DNA from: Coriaria nepalensis
Lineage: Eukaryota; Streptophyta; Magnoliopsida; Cucurbitales; Coriariaceae
Length of the DNA stretch: 64,000 nucleotides
Reading direction: 5' to 3'
NCBI GenBank assembly: GCA_027186245.1
Contig: CP114482.1
Location: 13,349,209-13,413,208, forward strand
Shown one piece after another: positions 1 through 10,577 of this stretch. Position 1 is the first letter of the stretch. Each line of letters starts with the position of its first letter. A program made the position numbers and the translations under genes. Under the pieces are notes generated by a model. It saw only the letters and a list, made by a program, of their open reading frames with translations. It made no database searches and was not told the DNA's origin.

Positions 1-143
1 ATGGCACCTATGCATTTTTTCCCCTTAAAGTCATATTTTTGCATCTCTTTTAGTCAGTAAATCATTCTAAATCAATTCGAACGAAATTCAGCCTTTAAAC
101 ATGACTTTCGTGCGTAACCCGCAGTTGATCTATTGAAGGCAAC

Positions 144-151
144 AATGCATT
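144..151. other. AATGCATT palindrome at monomer start (example)
   Basis: The 8-bp palindrome AATGCATT lies about 12 bp into nearly all class 1 B and C monomers. A carries the core ATGCAT at the same place, and C has a second ATGCAT in CATGCATAAC near its 3' end. B' often reads AATGCAATTG, which breaks the palindrome, so the site is less constrained in class 2. Confidence 0.75.
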
Positions 152-209
152 TGTTTAGCCTTAAAGTCATGTCACTGAGTCTCTTCTAGTCATTAAATCA
201 TTCTAAATT

Positions 210-223
210 AATTCGAACGAATT
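210..223. other. Central dyad AATTCG-AA-CGAATT of the B monomer (example)
   Basis: A perfect inverted repeat with 6-bp arms and a 2-bp centre sits mid-monomer in nearly every B and B'. A and A' keep a shorter form (TTCG-AA-CGAA). Class 1 C keeps only TTCGAA. Its retention in both classes, despite many other changes, could reflect a protein-binding or structural constraint; that is inference. Confidence 0.8.
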
Positions 224-413
224 CTATTTTTGCCCTTCAAACATTATTTTCTTACATAACTTGTTATTAACCTATTGAAGACAACAATGCATTATTTCAG
301 CGTTAAAAAGCATATCACTCTGTCTTTTCAATCATTAAATTGTTTGAAGGCACATCGAACCAATTCTCTTTCTGCATTTAGAACGGGACTTTCATGCATA
401 ACTTGCAATTGAT

Positions 414-548
414 CTATTGATGGCACCTATTCATTTTTTACCTTTAAAGTCATATTTTTGGGTCTCTTTTAGTCAGTAAATTATTCTAAATCACTTCGAA
501 CGAAATTGAGCCTTTAAACATGACTTTCGTGCGTAACCCGCAGTTGAT
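414..548 (+). repeat. Representative class 1 A monomer (135 bp)
   Basis: This A monomer begins at CTATTGATGGC and ends before CTATTGAAG of the next B. It shares with B and C the opening CTATTG, an ATGCAT-containing segment, TAAATCATTCTAAAT (as in B), TTCGAA in the middle and a GTAAC or ATAACTTG block near the 3' end. It is 7 bp shorter than B and C. The missing bases are a T-rich stretch just after the central TTCGAACGAA, where B reads GAATTCTATTTTTGCCC and A reads GAAATTCGGCC. The short length recurs in A monomers throughout the window. Confidence 0.9.
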
Positions 549-690
549 CTATTGAAGCCAACAATGCATTTCTTTAGCCTTAAAGTCTTGTCACAGAGTC
601 TCTTCTAGTCATTAAATCATTCTGAATTAATTCGAACGAATTCCATTTTCGCCCTTCAAACCTTATTTTCTTACATAACTTGTAATTAAT
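549..690 (+). repeat. Representative class 1 B monomer (142 bp)
   Basis: The B monomer opens with CTATTGAAG and CAACAATGCATT (an 8-bp palindrome, AATGCATT). It continues with GCCTTAAAGTC and AGTCATTAAATCATTC. In the middle it carries the strongest dyad of the unit, AATTCG-AA-CGAATT, which also gives GAATTC once per trimer. The 3' part is CTTCAAAC, a T-rich stretch and ACATAACTTGTAATTAAT. Confidence 0.9.
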
Positions 691-832
691 CTATTGAAGA
701 CAACAATGCATTATTTTAGCATTAAAAAGCATGTGACTCAGTCTTTTCAACCATTAAATTGTTTGAAGGCACTTTGAACCAATCCTCTTTTTGCATTTAG
801 AACGCGACTTTCATGCATAACTTGTAATTGAT
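691..832 (+). repeat. Representative class 1 C monomer (142 bp)
   Basis: The C monomer opens with CTATTGAAGACAACAATGC and has AGCATTAAAAAGCAT in place of the GCCTTAAAGTC of A and B. It then reads CAGTCTTTTCAA, ATTAAATTGTTTGAAGGC and a central TTCGAACCAATTC (TTTGAACC in this copy), and ends with TTTCATGCATAACTTG. The loss of the CGAA half after TTCGAA means C lacks the long central dyad found in B. The three monomers 414-832 form one 419-bp HOR unit. Confidence 0.9.
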
Positions 833-2025
833 CTATTGATGGCAACTATGCATTTTTTTAGCCTTAAAGTCATATTTTTGCGTCTCTTTTAGTCAGTAAA
901 CCATTCTAAATCACTTCGAACGAAATTCGGCCTTTAAACATGACTTTCGTGCGTAACTTGCAGTTGATCTATTGAAGGCAACAATGCGTTTGTTTAGCCT
1001 TAAAGTCATGTCATTGAGTCTCTTCTAGTCATTAAATCATTCTAAATTAATTCGAACGAATTCTATTTTTGCCCTTCAAACATTATTTTCTTACATAACT
1101 TGTTATTAATCTATTCAAGACAACAATGCATTATTTTAGCATTAAAAAGCATATCACTCAGTCTTTTCAACCATTAAATTGTTTGAAGGCACTTTGAACC
1201 AATCCTCTTTTTGCATTTAGAACGCGACTTTCATGCATAACTTGTAATTGATCTATTGATGGCAACTATGCATTTTTTTAGCCTTAAAGTCATATTTTTG
1301 CATCTCTTTTTGTCAGTAAATCATTTTAAATCACTTCGAACGAAATTCGGCATTTAAACATGACTTTCGTGCGTAACTTGCAGTTGATCTATTGAAGGCA
1401 ACAATGCATTTGTTTAGTCTTAAAGTCATGTCACTGCGTCTCTTCTAGTCATTAAATCATTCTAAATTAATTCGAACGAATTCTATTTTTGCCCTTCAAA
1501 CATTATTTTCTTACATAACTTGTAATTAATCTATTGAAGACAACAATGCATTATTTTAGCATTAAAAAGCATATCACTCAGTCTTTTCAATCATTAAATT
1601 GTTTGAAGGCACATCGAACCAATTCTCTTTCTGCATTTAGAACGGGACTTTCATGCATAACTTGCAATTGATCTATTGATGGCACCTATTCATTTTTTAC
1701 CTTTAAAGTCATATTTTTGGGTCTCTTTTAGTCAGTAAATTATTCTAAATCACTTCGAACAAAATTGAGCCTTTAAACATGACTTTCGTGCGTAACCCGC
1801 AGTTGATCTATTGAAGGCAACAATGCATTTCTTTAGCCTTAAAGTCTTGTCACAGAGTCTCTTCTAGTCGTTAAATCATTCTGAATTAATTCGAACGAAT
1901 TCTATTTTCGCCCTTCGAACATTATTTTCTTACATAACTTGTAATTAATCTATTGAAGACAACAATGCATTATTTTAGCATTAAAAAGCATACGATTCAG
2001 TCTTTTCAATCATTAAATTGTTTGA
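755..2025 (+). repeat. Three-HOR segment, copy 1 of a pair (shift 2,517 bp)
   Basis: This segment matches 3,272-4,542 at a constant shift of 2,517 bp (six units). Shared private variants include ACAATGCGTTTG (981 and 3,498), CTATTCAAGACAAC, CACTGCGTCTC and GGCACCTATTCATTTTTTACC. The last word is also found at 424, so the segment contains older three-unit repeats (shift about 1,259). Confidence 0.8.
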
Positions 2026-2124
2026 AGGCTCTTCGAACCAATTCTCTTTTTGCATTTAAAATGCGACTTTCATGCATAACTTGCAATTGATCTATTGATG
2101 GCACCTATGCATTTTTTCCCCTTA

Positions 2125-2770
2125 AAGTCATATTTTTGCGTCTCTTTTAGTCAGTAAATCATTCTAAATCAATTCGAACGAAATTCAGCCTTTAAACATG
2201 ACTTTCGTGCGTAACCCGCAGTTGATCTATTGAAGGCAACAATGCATTTGTTTAGCCTTAAAGTCATGTCACTGAGTCTCTTCTAGTCATTAAATCATTC
2301 TAAATTAATTCGAACGAATTCTATTTTTGCCCTTCAAACATTATTTTCTTACATAACTTGTTATTAACCTATTGAAGACAACAATGCATTATTTCAGCGT
2401 TAAAAAGCATATCACTCTGTCTTTTCAATCATTAAACTGTTTCAAGGCTCTTCGAACCAATTCTCTTTTTGCATTTAGAACGCGACTTTCATGCATAACT
2501 TGTAATTGATCTATTGATGGCAACTATGCATTTTTTTGGCCTTAAAGTCATATTTTTGCGTCTGTTTTAATCAGTAAATCATTCTAAATCACTTCGAACG
2601 AAATTCAGCCTTTAAACATGACTTTCGTGCGTAACCCGCAGTTGATCTATTGAAGGCAACAATGCATTTGTTTAGCCTTAAAGTCTTGTCACTGAGTCTC
2701 TTCTAGTCATTAAATCATTCTGAATTAATTCGAACGAATTCCATTTTCGCCCTTCAAACATTATTTTCTT
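2125..2770 (+). repeat. Segment duplicated at 9,795-10,440 (shift 7,670 bp)
   Basis: About 650 bp match at a shift of 7,670 bp. Shared rare words include ATCAATTCGAACG (2,168 and 9,838), CTTGTTATTAACC, TTAAACTGTTTCAAGGC and GCGTCTGTTTTAATCAG. The match ends where 2,771 reads ATATAACTTTTAATT and the partner reads ACATAACTTGTAATT. Confidence 0.75.
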
Positions 2771-3271
2771 ATATAACTTTTAATTAATCTATTGAAGACA
2801 ACAATGCATTATTGTAGCATTAAAAAGCATATGACTCAGTCTTTTCAATCATTAGATTGTTTGAAGGCACATCGAACCAATTCTCTTTTTGCATTTAGAA
2901 TGCGACTTTCATGCATAACTTGTAATTGATCTATCGATGGCAACTATGCATTTTTTACCCTTGAAGTCATATTTTTGCGTCTCATTTTGTCAGTAAATCA
3001 TTCTAAATCACTTCGAACCAAATTCGGCCTTTAAACATGACTTTCGTGCGTAACCCGCAGTTGATCTATTGAAGGCAACAATGCATTTGTTTAGCCTTAA
3101 AGTCATGTCACTGAGTCTCTTCTAGTCATTAAATCATTCTAGATTAATTCGAACGAATTCTATTTTCTCCCTTCAAACATTATTTTCTTACATAACTTGT
3201 AATTAATCTATTGAAGACGACAATGCATTATTTTAGCATTAAAAAGCATATCACTCAGTCTTTTCAATCAG

Positions 3272-4542
3272 TAAATTGTTTGAAGGCACTTTGAACCAAT
3301 CCTCTTTTTGCATTTAGAACGCGACTTTCATGCATAACTTGTAATTGATCTATTGATGGCAACTATGCATTTTTTTAGCCTTAAAGTCATATTTTTGCGT
3401 CTCTTTTAGTCAGTAAACCATTCTAAATCACTTCGAACGAAATTCGGCCTTTAAACATGACTTTCGTGCGTAACTTGCAGTTGATCTATTGAAGGCAACA
3501 ATGCGTTTGTTTAGCCTTAAAGTCATGTCATTGAGTCTCTTCTAGTCATTAAATCATTCTAAATTAATTCGAACGAATTCTATTTTTGCCCTTCAAACAT
3601 TATTTTCTTACATAACTTGTTATTAATCTATTCAAGACAACAATGCATTATTTTAGCATTAAAAAGCATATCACTCAGTCTTTTCAACCATTAAATTGTT
3701 TGAAGGCACTTTGAACCAATCCTCTTTTTGCATTTAAACCGCGACTTTCATGCATAACTTGTAATTGATCTATTGATGGCAACTATGCATTTTTTTAGCC
3801 TTAAAGTCATATTTTTGCATCTCTTTTTCTCAGTAAATCATTTTAAATCACTTCGAACGAAATTCGGCATTTAAACATGACTTTCGTGCGTAACTTGCAG
3901 TTGATCTATTGAACGCAACAATGCATTTGTTTAGTCTTAAAGTCATGTCACTGCGTCTCTTCTAGTCATTAAATCATTCTAAATTAATTCGAACGAATTC
4001 TATTTTTGCCCTTCAAACATTATTTTCTTACATAACTTGTAATTAATCTATTGAAGACAACAATGCATTATTTTAGCATTAAAAAGCATATCACTCAGTC
4101 TTTTCAATCATTAAATTGTTTGAAGGCACATCGAACCAATTCTCTTTCTGCATTTAGAACGGGACTTTCATGCATAACTTGCAATTGATCTATTGATGGC
4201 ACCTATTCATTTTTTACCTTTAAAGTCATATTTTTGGGTCTCTTTTAGTCAGTAAATTATTCTAAATCACTTCGAACGAAATTGAGCCTTTAAACATGAC
4301 TTTCGTGCGTAACCCGCAGTTGATCTATTGAAGGCAACAATGCATTTCTTTAGCCTTAAAGTCTTGTCACAGAGTCTCTTCTAGTCATTAAATCATTCTG
4401 AATTAATTCGAACGAATTCTATTTTCGCCCTTCGAACATTATTTTCTTACATAACCTGTAATTAATCTATTGAAGACAACAATGCATTATTTTAGCATTA
4501 AAAAGCATTCGATTCAGTCTTTTCAATCATTAAATTGTTTGA
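3272..4542 (+). repeat. Three-HOR segment, copy 2 of the 2,517-bp-shift pair
   Basis: This is the partner of 755-2,025. A few substitutions separate the copies, for example ATTTAGAACGCG against ATTTAAACCGCG and CATACGATTC against CATTCGATTC. After about 4,542 the sequences part: copy 1 reads GAAGGCTCTTCG and copy 2 reads GAAGGACTTCG. Confidence 0.8.
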
Positions 4543-6412
4543 AGGACTTCGAACCAATTTTCCTTTTGCATTTAGAATGCGACTTTCATGCATAACTTGT
4601 AATTGATCTATTGATGGCAACTATGCATTTTTTACCCTTAAAGTCATATTTTTGCGTCTCATTTTGTCAGTAAATCATTCTAAATCATTTCGAACGAAAT
4701 TCGGCCTTTAAACATGACTTTCATGCGTAACTTGCAGTTGATCTATTGAAGGCAACAATGCATTTGTTTAGCCTTAAAGTCATGTCACTGAGTCTCTAGT
4801 CATTAAATCATTCTAAATTAATTCGAACGAATTCTATTTTTGCCCTTCATACATTATTTTCTTACATAACTTGTAATTAATCTATTCAAGACAACAATGC
4901 ATTATTTTAGCATTAAAAAGCATATGACTCAGTCTTTTCAATCAATAAATTGTTGGAATGACTTCGAACCAATTTTTTTTTTGCATTTAGAATGCGACTT
5001 TCATGCATAACTTGCAATTGATCTATTGATGGCAACTATGCATTTTTTTGGCCTTAAAGTCATATTTTTGCGTCTGTTTTAATCAGTAAATCATTCTAAA
5101 TCACTTCGAACGAAATTCAGCCTTTAAACATGACTTTCGTGCGTAACCCGCAGTTGATCTATTGAAGGCAACAATGCATTTGTTTAGCCTTAAAGTCTTG
5201 TCACTGAGTCTCTTCTAGTCATTAAATCATTCTGAATTAATTCAAACGAATTCCATTTTCGCCCTTCAAACATTATTTTCTTACATAACTTGTAATTAAT
5301 CTATCGAAGACAACAATGCATTATTTTAGCATTAAAAAGCATATGACTCAGTCTTTTCAATCATTAGATTGTTTGAAGGCACATCGAACCAATTCTCTTT
5401 TTGCATTTAGAATGCGACTTTCATGCATAACTTGTAATTGATCTATCGATGGCAACTATGCATTTTTTACCCTTGAAGTCATATTTTTGCGTCTCATTTT
5501 GTCAGTAAATCATTCTAAATCACTTCGAACGAAATTCGGCCTTTAAACATGATATTCGTGCGTAACCCGCAGTTGATCTATTGAAGGCAACAATGCATTT
5601 GTTTAGCCTTAAAGTCATGTCACTGAGTCTCTTCTAGTCATTAAATCATTCTAAATTAATTCGAACGAATTCTATTTTCTCCCTTCAAACATTATTTTCT
5701 TACATAACTTGTAATTAATCTATTGAAGACGACAATGCATTATTTTAGCATTAAAAAGCATATCACTCAGTCTTTTCAATCAGTAAATTTTTGGAAGGCA
5801 CTTGGAACCAATTCTCTTTTTGCATTTAGAATGCGACTTTCATGCATAACTTGTAATTGATCTATTGATGGCAACTATGCATTTTTTACCCTTAAAGTCA
5901 TATTTTTGCGTCTCATTTTGTCAGTAAATCATTCTAAATCACTTCGAACGAAATTCGGCCTTTAAACATGACTTTCATGCGTAACTTGCAGTTGATCTAT
6001 TGAAGGCAACAATGCATTTGTTTAGCCTTAAAGTCATGTCACTGAGTCTCTAGTCATTAAATCATTCTAAATTAATTCGAACGAATTCTATTTTTGCCCT
6101 TCATACATTATTTTCTTACATAACTTGTAATTAATCTATTCAAGACAACAATGCATTATTTTAGCATTAAAAAGCATATAACTCAGTCTTTTCAATCAAT
6201 AAATTGTTGGAATGACTTCGAACCAATTTTTTTTTTGCATTTAGAACGCGACTTTCATGCATAACTTGTAATTGATCTATTGATGGCAACTATGCACTTT
6301 TTTGGCCTTAAAGTCATATTTTTGCGTCTCTTTTTGTCAGTAAATCATTCTAAATCACTTCGAACGAAATTCGGCCTTTAAACATGACTTTCGTGCGTAA
6401 CTTGCAGTTGAT

Positions 6413-6548
6413 CTATTGAAGGCAACAATGCATTTGTTTTGCCTTAAAGTCATGTCACTAAGTCTCTTCTAGTCATTAAATCATTCTAAATTAATTCGAA
6501 TGAAATTCGGCCTTTAAACATGACTTTCGTGCGTAACTTGCAGTTGAT
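6413..6548 (+). repeat. Hybrid B/A monomer, extra in register
   Basis: The monomer starts as B (CTATTGAAGGCAACAATGC, CATGTCACTAAGTCTC, CTAAATTAATTCGAA). At about 6,494-6,503 it switches to A (GAAATTCGGCC, TTTAAACATGAC, CTTGCAGTTGAT). It is followed by a normal B at 6,549, giving the order A, B/A, B, C. The paralogous block downstream lacks it: the shift between the two blocks drops from 5,611 bp before this point to 5,475 bp after it, a difference of 136 bp, one monomer. The breakpoint sits in the TTCGAA core shared by both monomer types. Confidence 0.9.
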
Positions 6549-6834
6549 CTATTGAAGGCAACAATGCATTTGTTTTGCCTTAAAGTCATGTCACTAAGTC
6601 TCTTCTAGTCATTAAATCATTCCAAATTAATTCGAACGAATTCTATTTTCGCCCTTCAAACATTCTTTTCTTACATAACTTGTAATTAATCTATTGAAGA
6701 CAACAATGCATTATTTTAGCGTTAAAAAGCATATCAATCTGTCTTTTCAATCATTAAATTGTTTGAAGGCTCTTCGAACCAATTCTCTTTTTGCGTTTAA
6801 AACGCGACTTTCATGCATAACTTGTAATTGATCT

Positions 6835-7684
6835 ATTGATGGCGGCAACTATGCATTTTTTTAGCCATAAAGTCATATTTTTGCGTCTGTTTTAATCAGT
6901 AAATCATTCTAAATCACTTCGAACGAAATTCAGCCTTTAAACATGACTTTCGTGCGTAACCCGCAGTTGATCTATTGAAGGCAACAATGCATTTGTTTCG
7001 CCTTAAAGTCATGTCATTGAGTCTCTTCTAGTCATTAAATCATTCTAAATTAATTCGAACGAATTCTATTTTCGCCCTTCAAACATTCTTTTCTTACATA
7101 ACTTGTAATTAATCTATTGAAGACAACAATGCATTATTTCAGCGTTAAAAAGCATATCAATCTGTCTTTTCAATCATTAAATTGTTTGAAGGCTCTTCGA
7201 ACCAATTCTCTTTTTGCGTTTAAAACGCGACTTTCATGCATAACTTGTAATTGATCTATTGATGGCGGCAACTATGCATTTTTTTAGCCTTAAAGTCATA
7301 TTTTTGCGTCTGTTTTAATCAGTAAATCATTCTAAATCACTTCGAACGAAATTCAGCCTTTAAACATGACTTTCGTTCGTAACCCGCAGTTGATCTATTG
7401 AAGGCATGCCTTAAAGTCATGTCATTGAGTCTCTTCAAGTCATTAAATCATTCTAAATTAATTCGGACGAATTCTATTTTTGCCCTTCAATCATTATTTT
7501 CTTACATAACTTGTAATTAATCTATTGAAGACAACAATGGATTATTTTAGCATTAAAAAGCATACGACTCAGTCTTTTCAATCATTAAATTGTTTAAAGG
7601 CTCTTGGGACCAATTCTCTTTTTGCATTTAAAACGCGACTTTCATGCATAACTTGCAATTGATCTATTGATGGCAACTATGCAT
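6835..7684 (+). repeat. Two-unit run carrying an extra GGC triplet in A (423-bp units)
   Basis: The A monomers at 6,841 and 7,264 begin GATGGCGGCAAC in place of GATGGCAAC, 423 bp apart. The same variant occurs at 12,316, 12,739 and 13,162 in the paralogous block. The triplet looks like a slippage duplication of GGC that was then amplified with its HOR unit. Confidence 0.85.
7399..7414 (+). other. 15-bp deletion in a B monomer
   Basis: The B start reads TTGAAGGCATGCCTTAAAG, where all neighbours read GAAGGCAACAATGC, then TTTGTTT and GCCTTAAAG. The paralogous copy near 13,300 is intact, so the loss is private to this copy. It removes the AATGCATT palindrome from this monomer. Confidence 0.88.
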
Positions 7685-10577
7685 TTTTTAGCCTTAAAGT
7701 CATATTTTTGCGTCTCTTTTTGTCAGTAAATCATTCTAAATCACTTCGAACGAAATTCGGCCTTTAAACATGACTTTCGTGCGTAACTTGCAGTTGATCT
7801 ATTGAAGGCAACCATGCATTTGTTTTGCCTTAAAGTTATGTCACTAAGTCTCTTCTAGTCATTAAATCATTCTAAATTAATTCGAACGAATTCTATTTTT
7901 GCCCTTCAAACATTATTTTCTTACATAACTTGTAATTAATCTATTCAAGACAACAATGCATTATTTTAGCATTAAAAAGCATATCACTTAGTCGTTTCAA
8001 TCAATAAATTGTTTGAATGACTTCGAACCAATTTTTTTTTTGCATTTAGAACGCGACTTTCATGCATAACTTGTAATTGATCTATTCATGGCAACTATGC
8101 ACTTTCTTAGCCTTAAAGTCATATTTTTGCGTCGCTTTTTGTTAGTAAATCATTCTAAATCACTTCGAACGAAATTCGGCCTTTAAACATGACTTTCGTG
8201 CGTAACCCGCAGTTGATCTATTAAAGGGAACAATTCATTTGTTTAGCCTTAAAGTCTTGTCACTGAGTCTCTTCTAGTCATTCTATCATTCTGAATTAAT
8301 TCGAACGAATTCTATTTTCGCCCTTCAAACATTATGTTCTTACATAACTTGTAATTAATCTATTGAAGACAACAATGCATTATTTTAGCATTAAAAAGCA
8401 TATGACTCAGTCTTTTCAATCATTAAATTGTTTGAAGGCACATCGAACCAATTCTCTTTTTGCATTTAGAACGCGAATTTCATGCATAACTTGCAATTGA
8501 TCTATTGATGGCAACTATGCATTTTTTACCCTTAAAGTCATATTTTTGCGTCTCTTTTAGTCAGTAAATCATTCTAAATCACTTCGAACGAAATTCAGCC
8601 TTTAAACATGACTTTCGTGCGTAACCCGCAGTTGATCTATTGAAGGCAACAATGCATTTAGTTAGCCTTAAAGTCTTGTCACTGAGTCTCTTCTAGTCAT
8701 TAAATCATTCTGAATTAATTCGAACAAATTCTATTTTCGCCCTTCAAACATTATTTTCTTACATAACTTGTAATTAATCTATTGAAGACAACAGTGCATT
8801 ATTTTAGCGTTAAAAAGCATATCACTCAGTCTTTTCAATCATTAAATTGTTTGAAAGCACTTGGAACGAATTCTCTTTTTGCATTTAGAACGCGACTTTC
8901 ATGTATAACTTGTAATTGATCTATTGATGGCAACTATGCATTTTTTTAGCCTTAAAGTCATATTTTTGCGTCTCTTTTAGTCAGTAAATCATTCTAAATC
9001 ACTTCGAACGAAATTCGGCCTTTAAACATGACTTTCGTGCGTAACCCGCAGTTAATCTATTGAAGGCAACAATGCATTTGTTTAGCCTTAAAGTCATGTC
9101 ACTGAGTCTCTTCTAGTCAATAAATCATTCTAAATTAATTCGAACGAATTCTATTTTTGCCCTTCAAACATTATTTTCTTACATAACTTGTAATTAATCT
9201 ATTGAAGACGACAATGCATTATTTTAGCGTTAAAAAGCATATCACTCTGTCTTTTCAATCATTAAATTGTTTGAAGGCTCTTCGATCCAATTCTCTTTTT
9301 GCATTTAAAACGCGACTTTCATGCATAACTTGCAATTGATCTATTCATGGCAACTATGCATTTTTTTAGCCTTAAAGTCATATTTTTGCGTCTCTTTTAG
9401 TCAGTAAATCATTCTAAATCACTTCGAACGAAATTCAGCCTTTAAACATGACTTTCGTGCGTAACCCGCAGTTGATCTATTGAAGGCAACAATGCATTTG
9501 TTAAGCCTTAAAGTCTTGTCACTGAGTCTCTTAAAGTCATTAAATCATTCTGAATTAATTCGAACGAATTCTATTTTCGCCCTTCAAACATTATTTTCTT
9601 ACATAACTTGTAATTAATCTATTGAAGACAACAATGCATTATTTTAGCATTAAAAAGCATATGACTCAGTCTTTTCAATCATTAAATTTTTTGAAGGCTC
9701 TTCGAACCAATTCTCTTTTTGAATTTAGAACGCGACTTTCATGCATAACTTGTAATTGATCGATTGATGGCAACTATGCATTTTTTTAGCCTGAAAGTCA
9801 TATTTTTGCGTCTCTTTTAGTCAGTAAATCATTCTAAATCAATTCGAACGAAATTCAGCCTTTAAACATGACTTTCGTGCGTAACCCGCAGTTGATCTAT
9901 TGAAGGCAACAATGCATTTGTTTAGCCTTAAAGTCATGTCACTGAGTCTCTTCTAGTCATTAAATCATTCTAAATTAATTCGAACGAATTCTATTTTTGC
10001 CCTTCAAACATTATTTTCTTACATAACTTGTTATTAACCTATTGAAGACAACAATGCATTATTTCAGCGTTAAAAAGCATATCACTCTGTCTTTTCAATC
10101 ATTAAACTGTTTCAAGGCTCTTCGAACCAATTCTCTTTTTGCATTTAGAACGCGACTTTCATGCATAACTTGTAATTGATCTATTGATGGCAACTATGCA
10201 TTTTTTTGGCCTTAAAGTCATATTTTTGCGTCTGTTTTAATCAGTAAATCATTCTAAATCACTTCGAACGAAATTCAGCCTTTAAACATGACTTTCGTGC
10301 GTAACCCGCAGTTGATCTATTGAAGGCAACAATGCATTTGTTTAGCCTTAAAGTCTTGTCACTGAGTCTCTTCTAGTCATTAAATCATTCTGAATTAATT
10401 CGAACGAATTCCATTTTCGCCCTTCAAACATTATTTTCTTACATAACTTGTAATTAATCTATTGAAGACAACAATGCATTATTTTAGCATTAAAAAGCAT
10501 ATGACTCTGTCTTTTCAATCATTAAATTGTTTGAAGGCTCTTCGAACCAATTCTCTTTTTGCATTTAAAACGCGACT

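Larger units (their letters stand above)
5000..8720 (+). repeat. Large segmental duplication, copy 1 (3.7 kb)
   Basis: This block matches 10,578-14,633. The shift is 5,578 bp at the start. It becomes 5,611 after a 33-bp duplication in the partner, 5,475 after the extra hybrid monomer here (6,413-6,548), and 5,913 after an extra 423-bp unit in the partner plus a 15-bp deletion here near 7,407. Shared private variants include ATTAGATTG, GAGTCTCTAGTC (a 3-bp deletion at 6,045 and 11,623), GATGGCGGCAAC, TTAAAGGCTCTTGGGACC and GGGAACAATTC. The match fades at about 8,720. Confidence 0.85.

Noticed and set aside
370..395. Possible CENP-B box around GAACGGGAC in some C monomers and TTCGAACGAAATTCGG in A
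   Set aside because: Neither fits the spacing NTTCGNNNNANNCGGGN: the CGGG in C has no TTCG at the required distance, and the TTCG in A is not followed by A and CGGG at the right positions.
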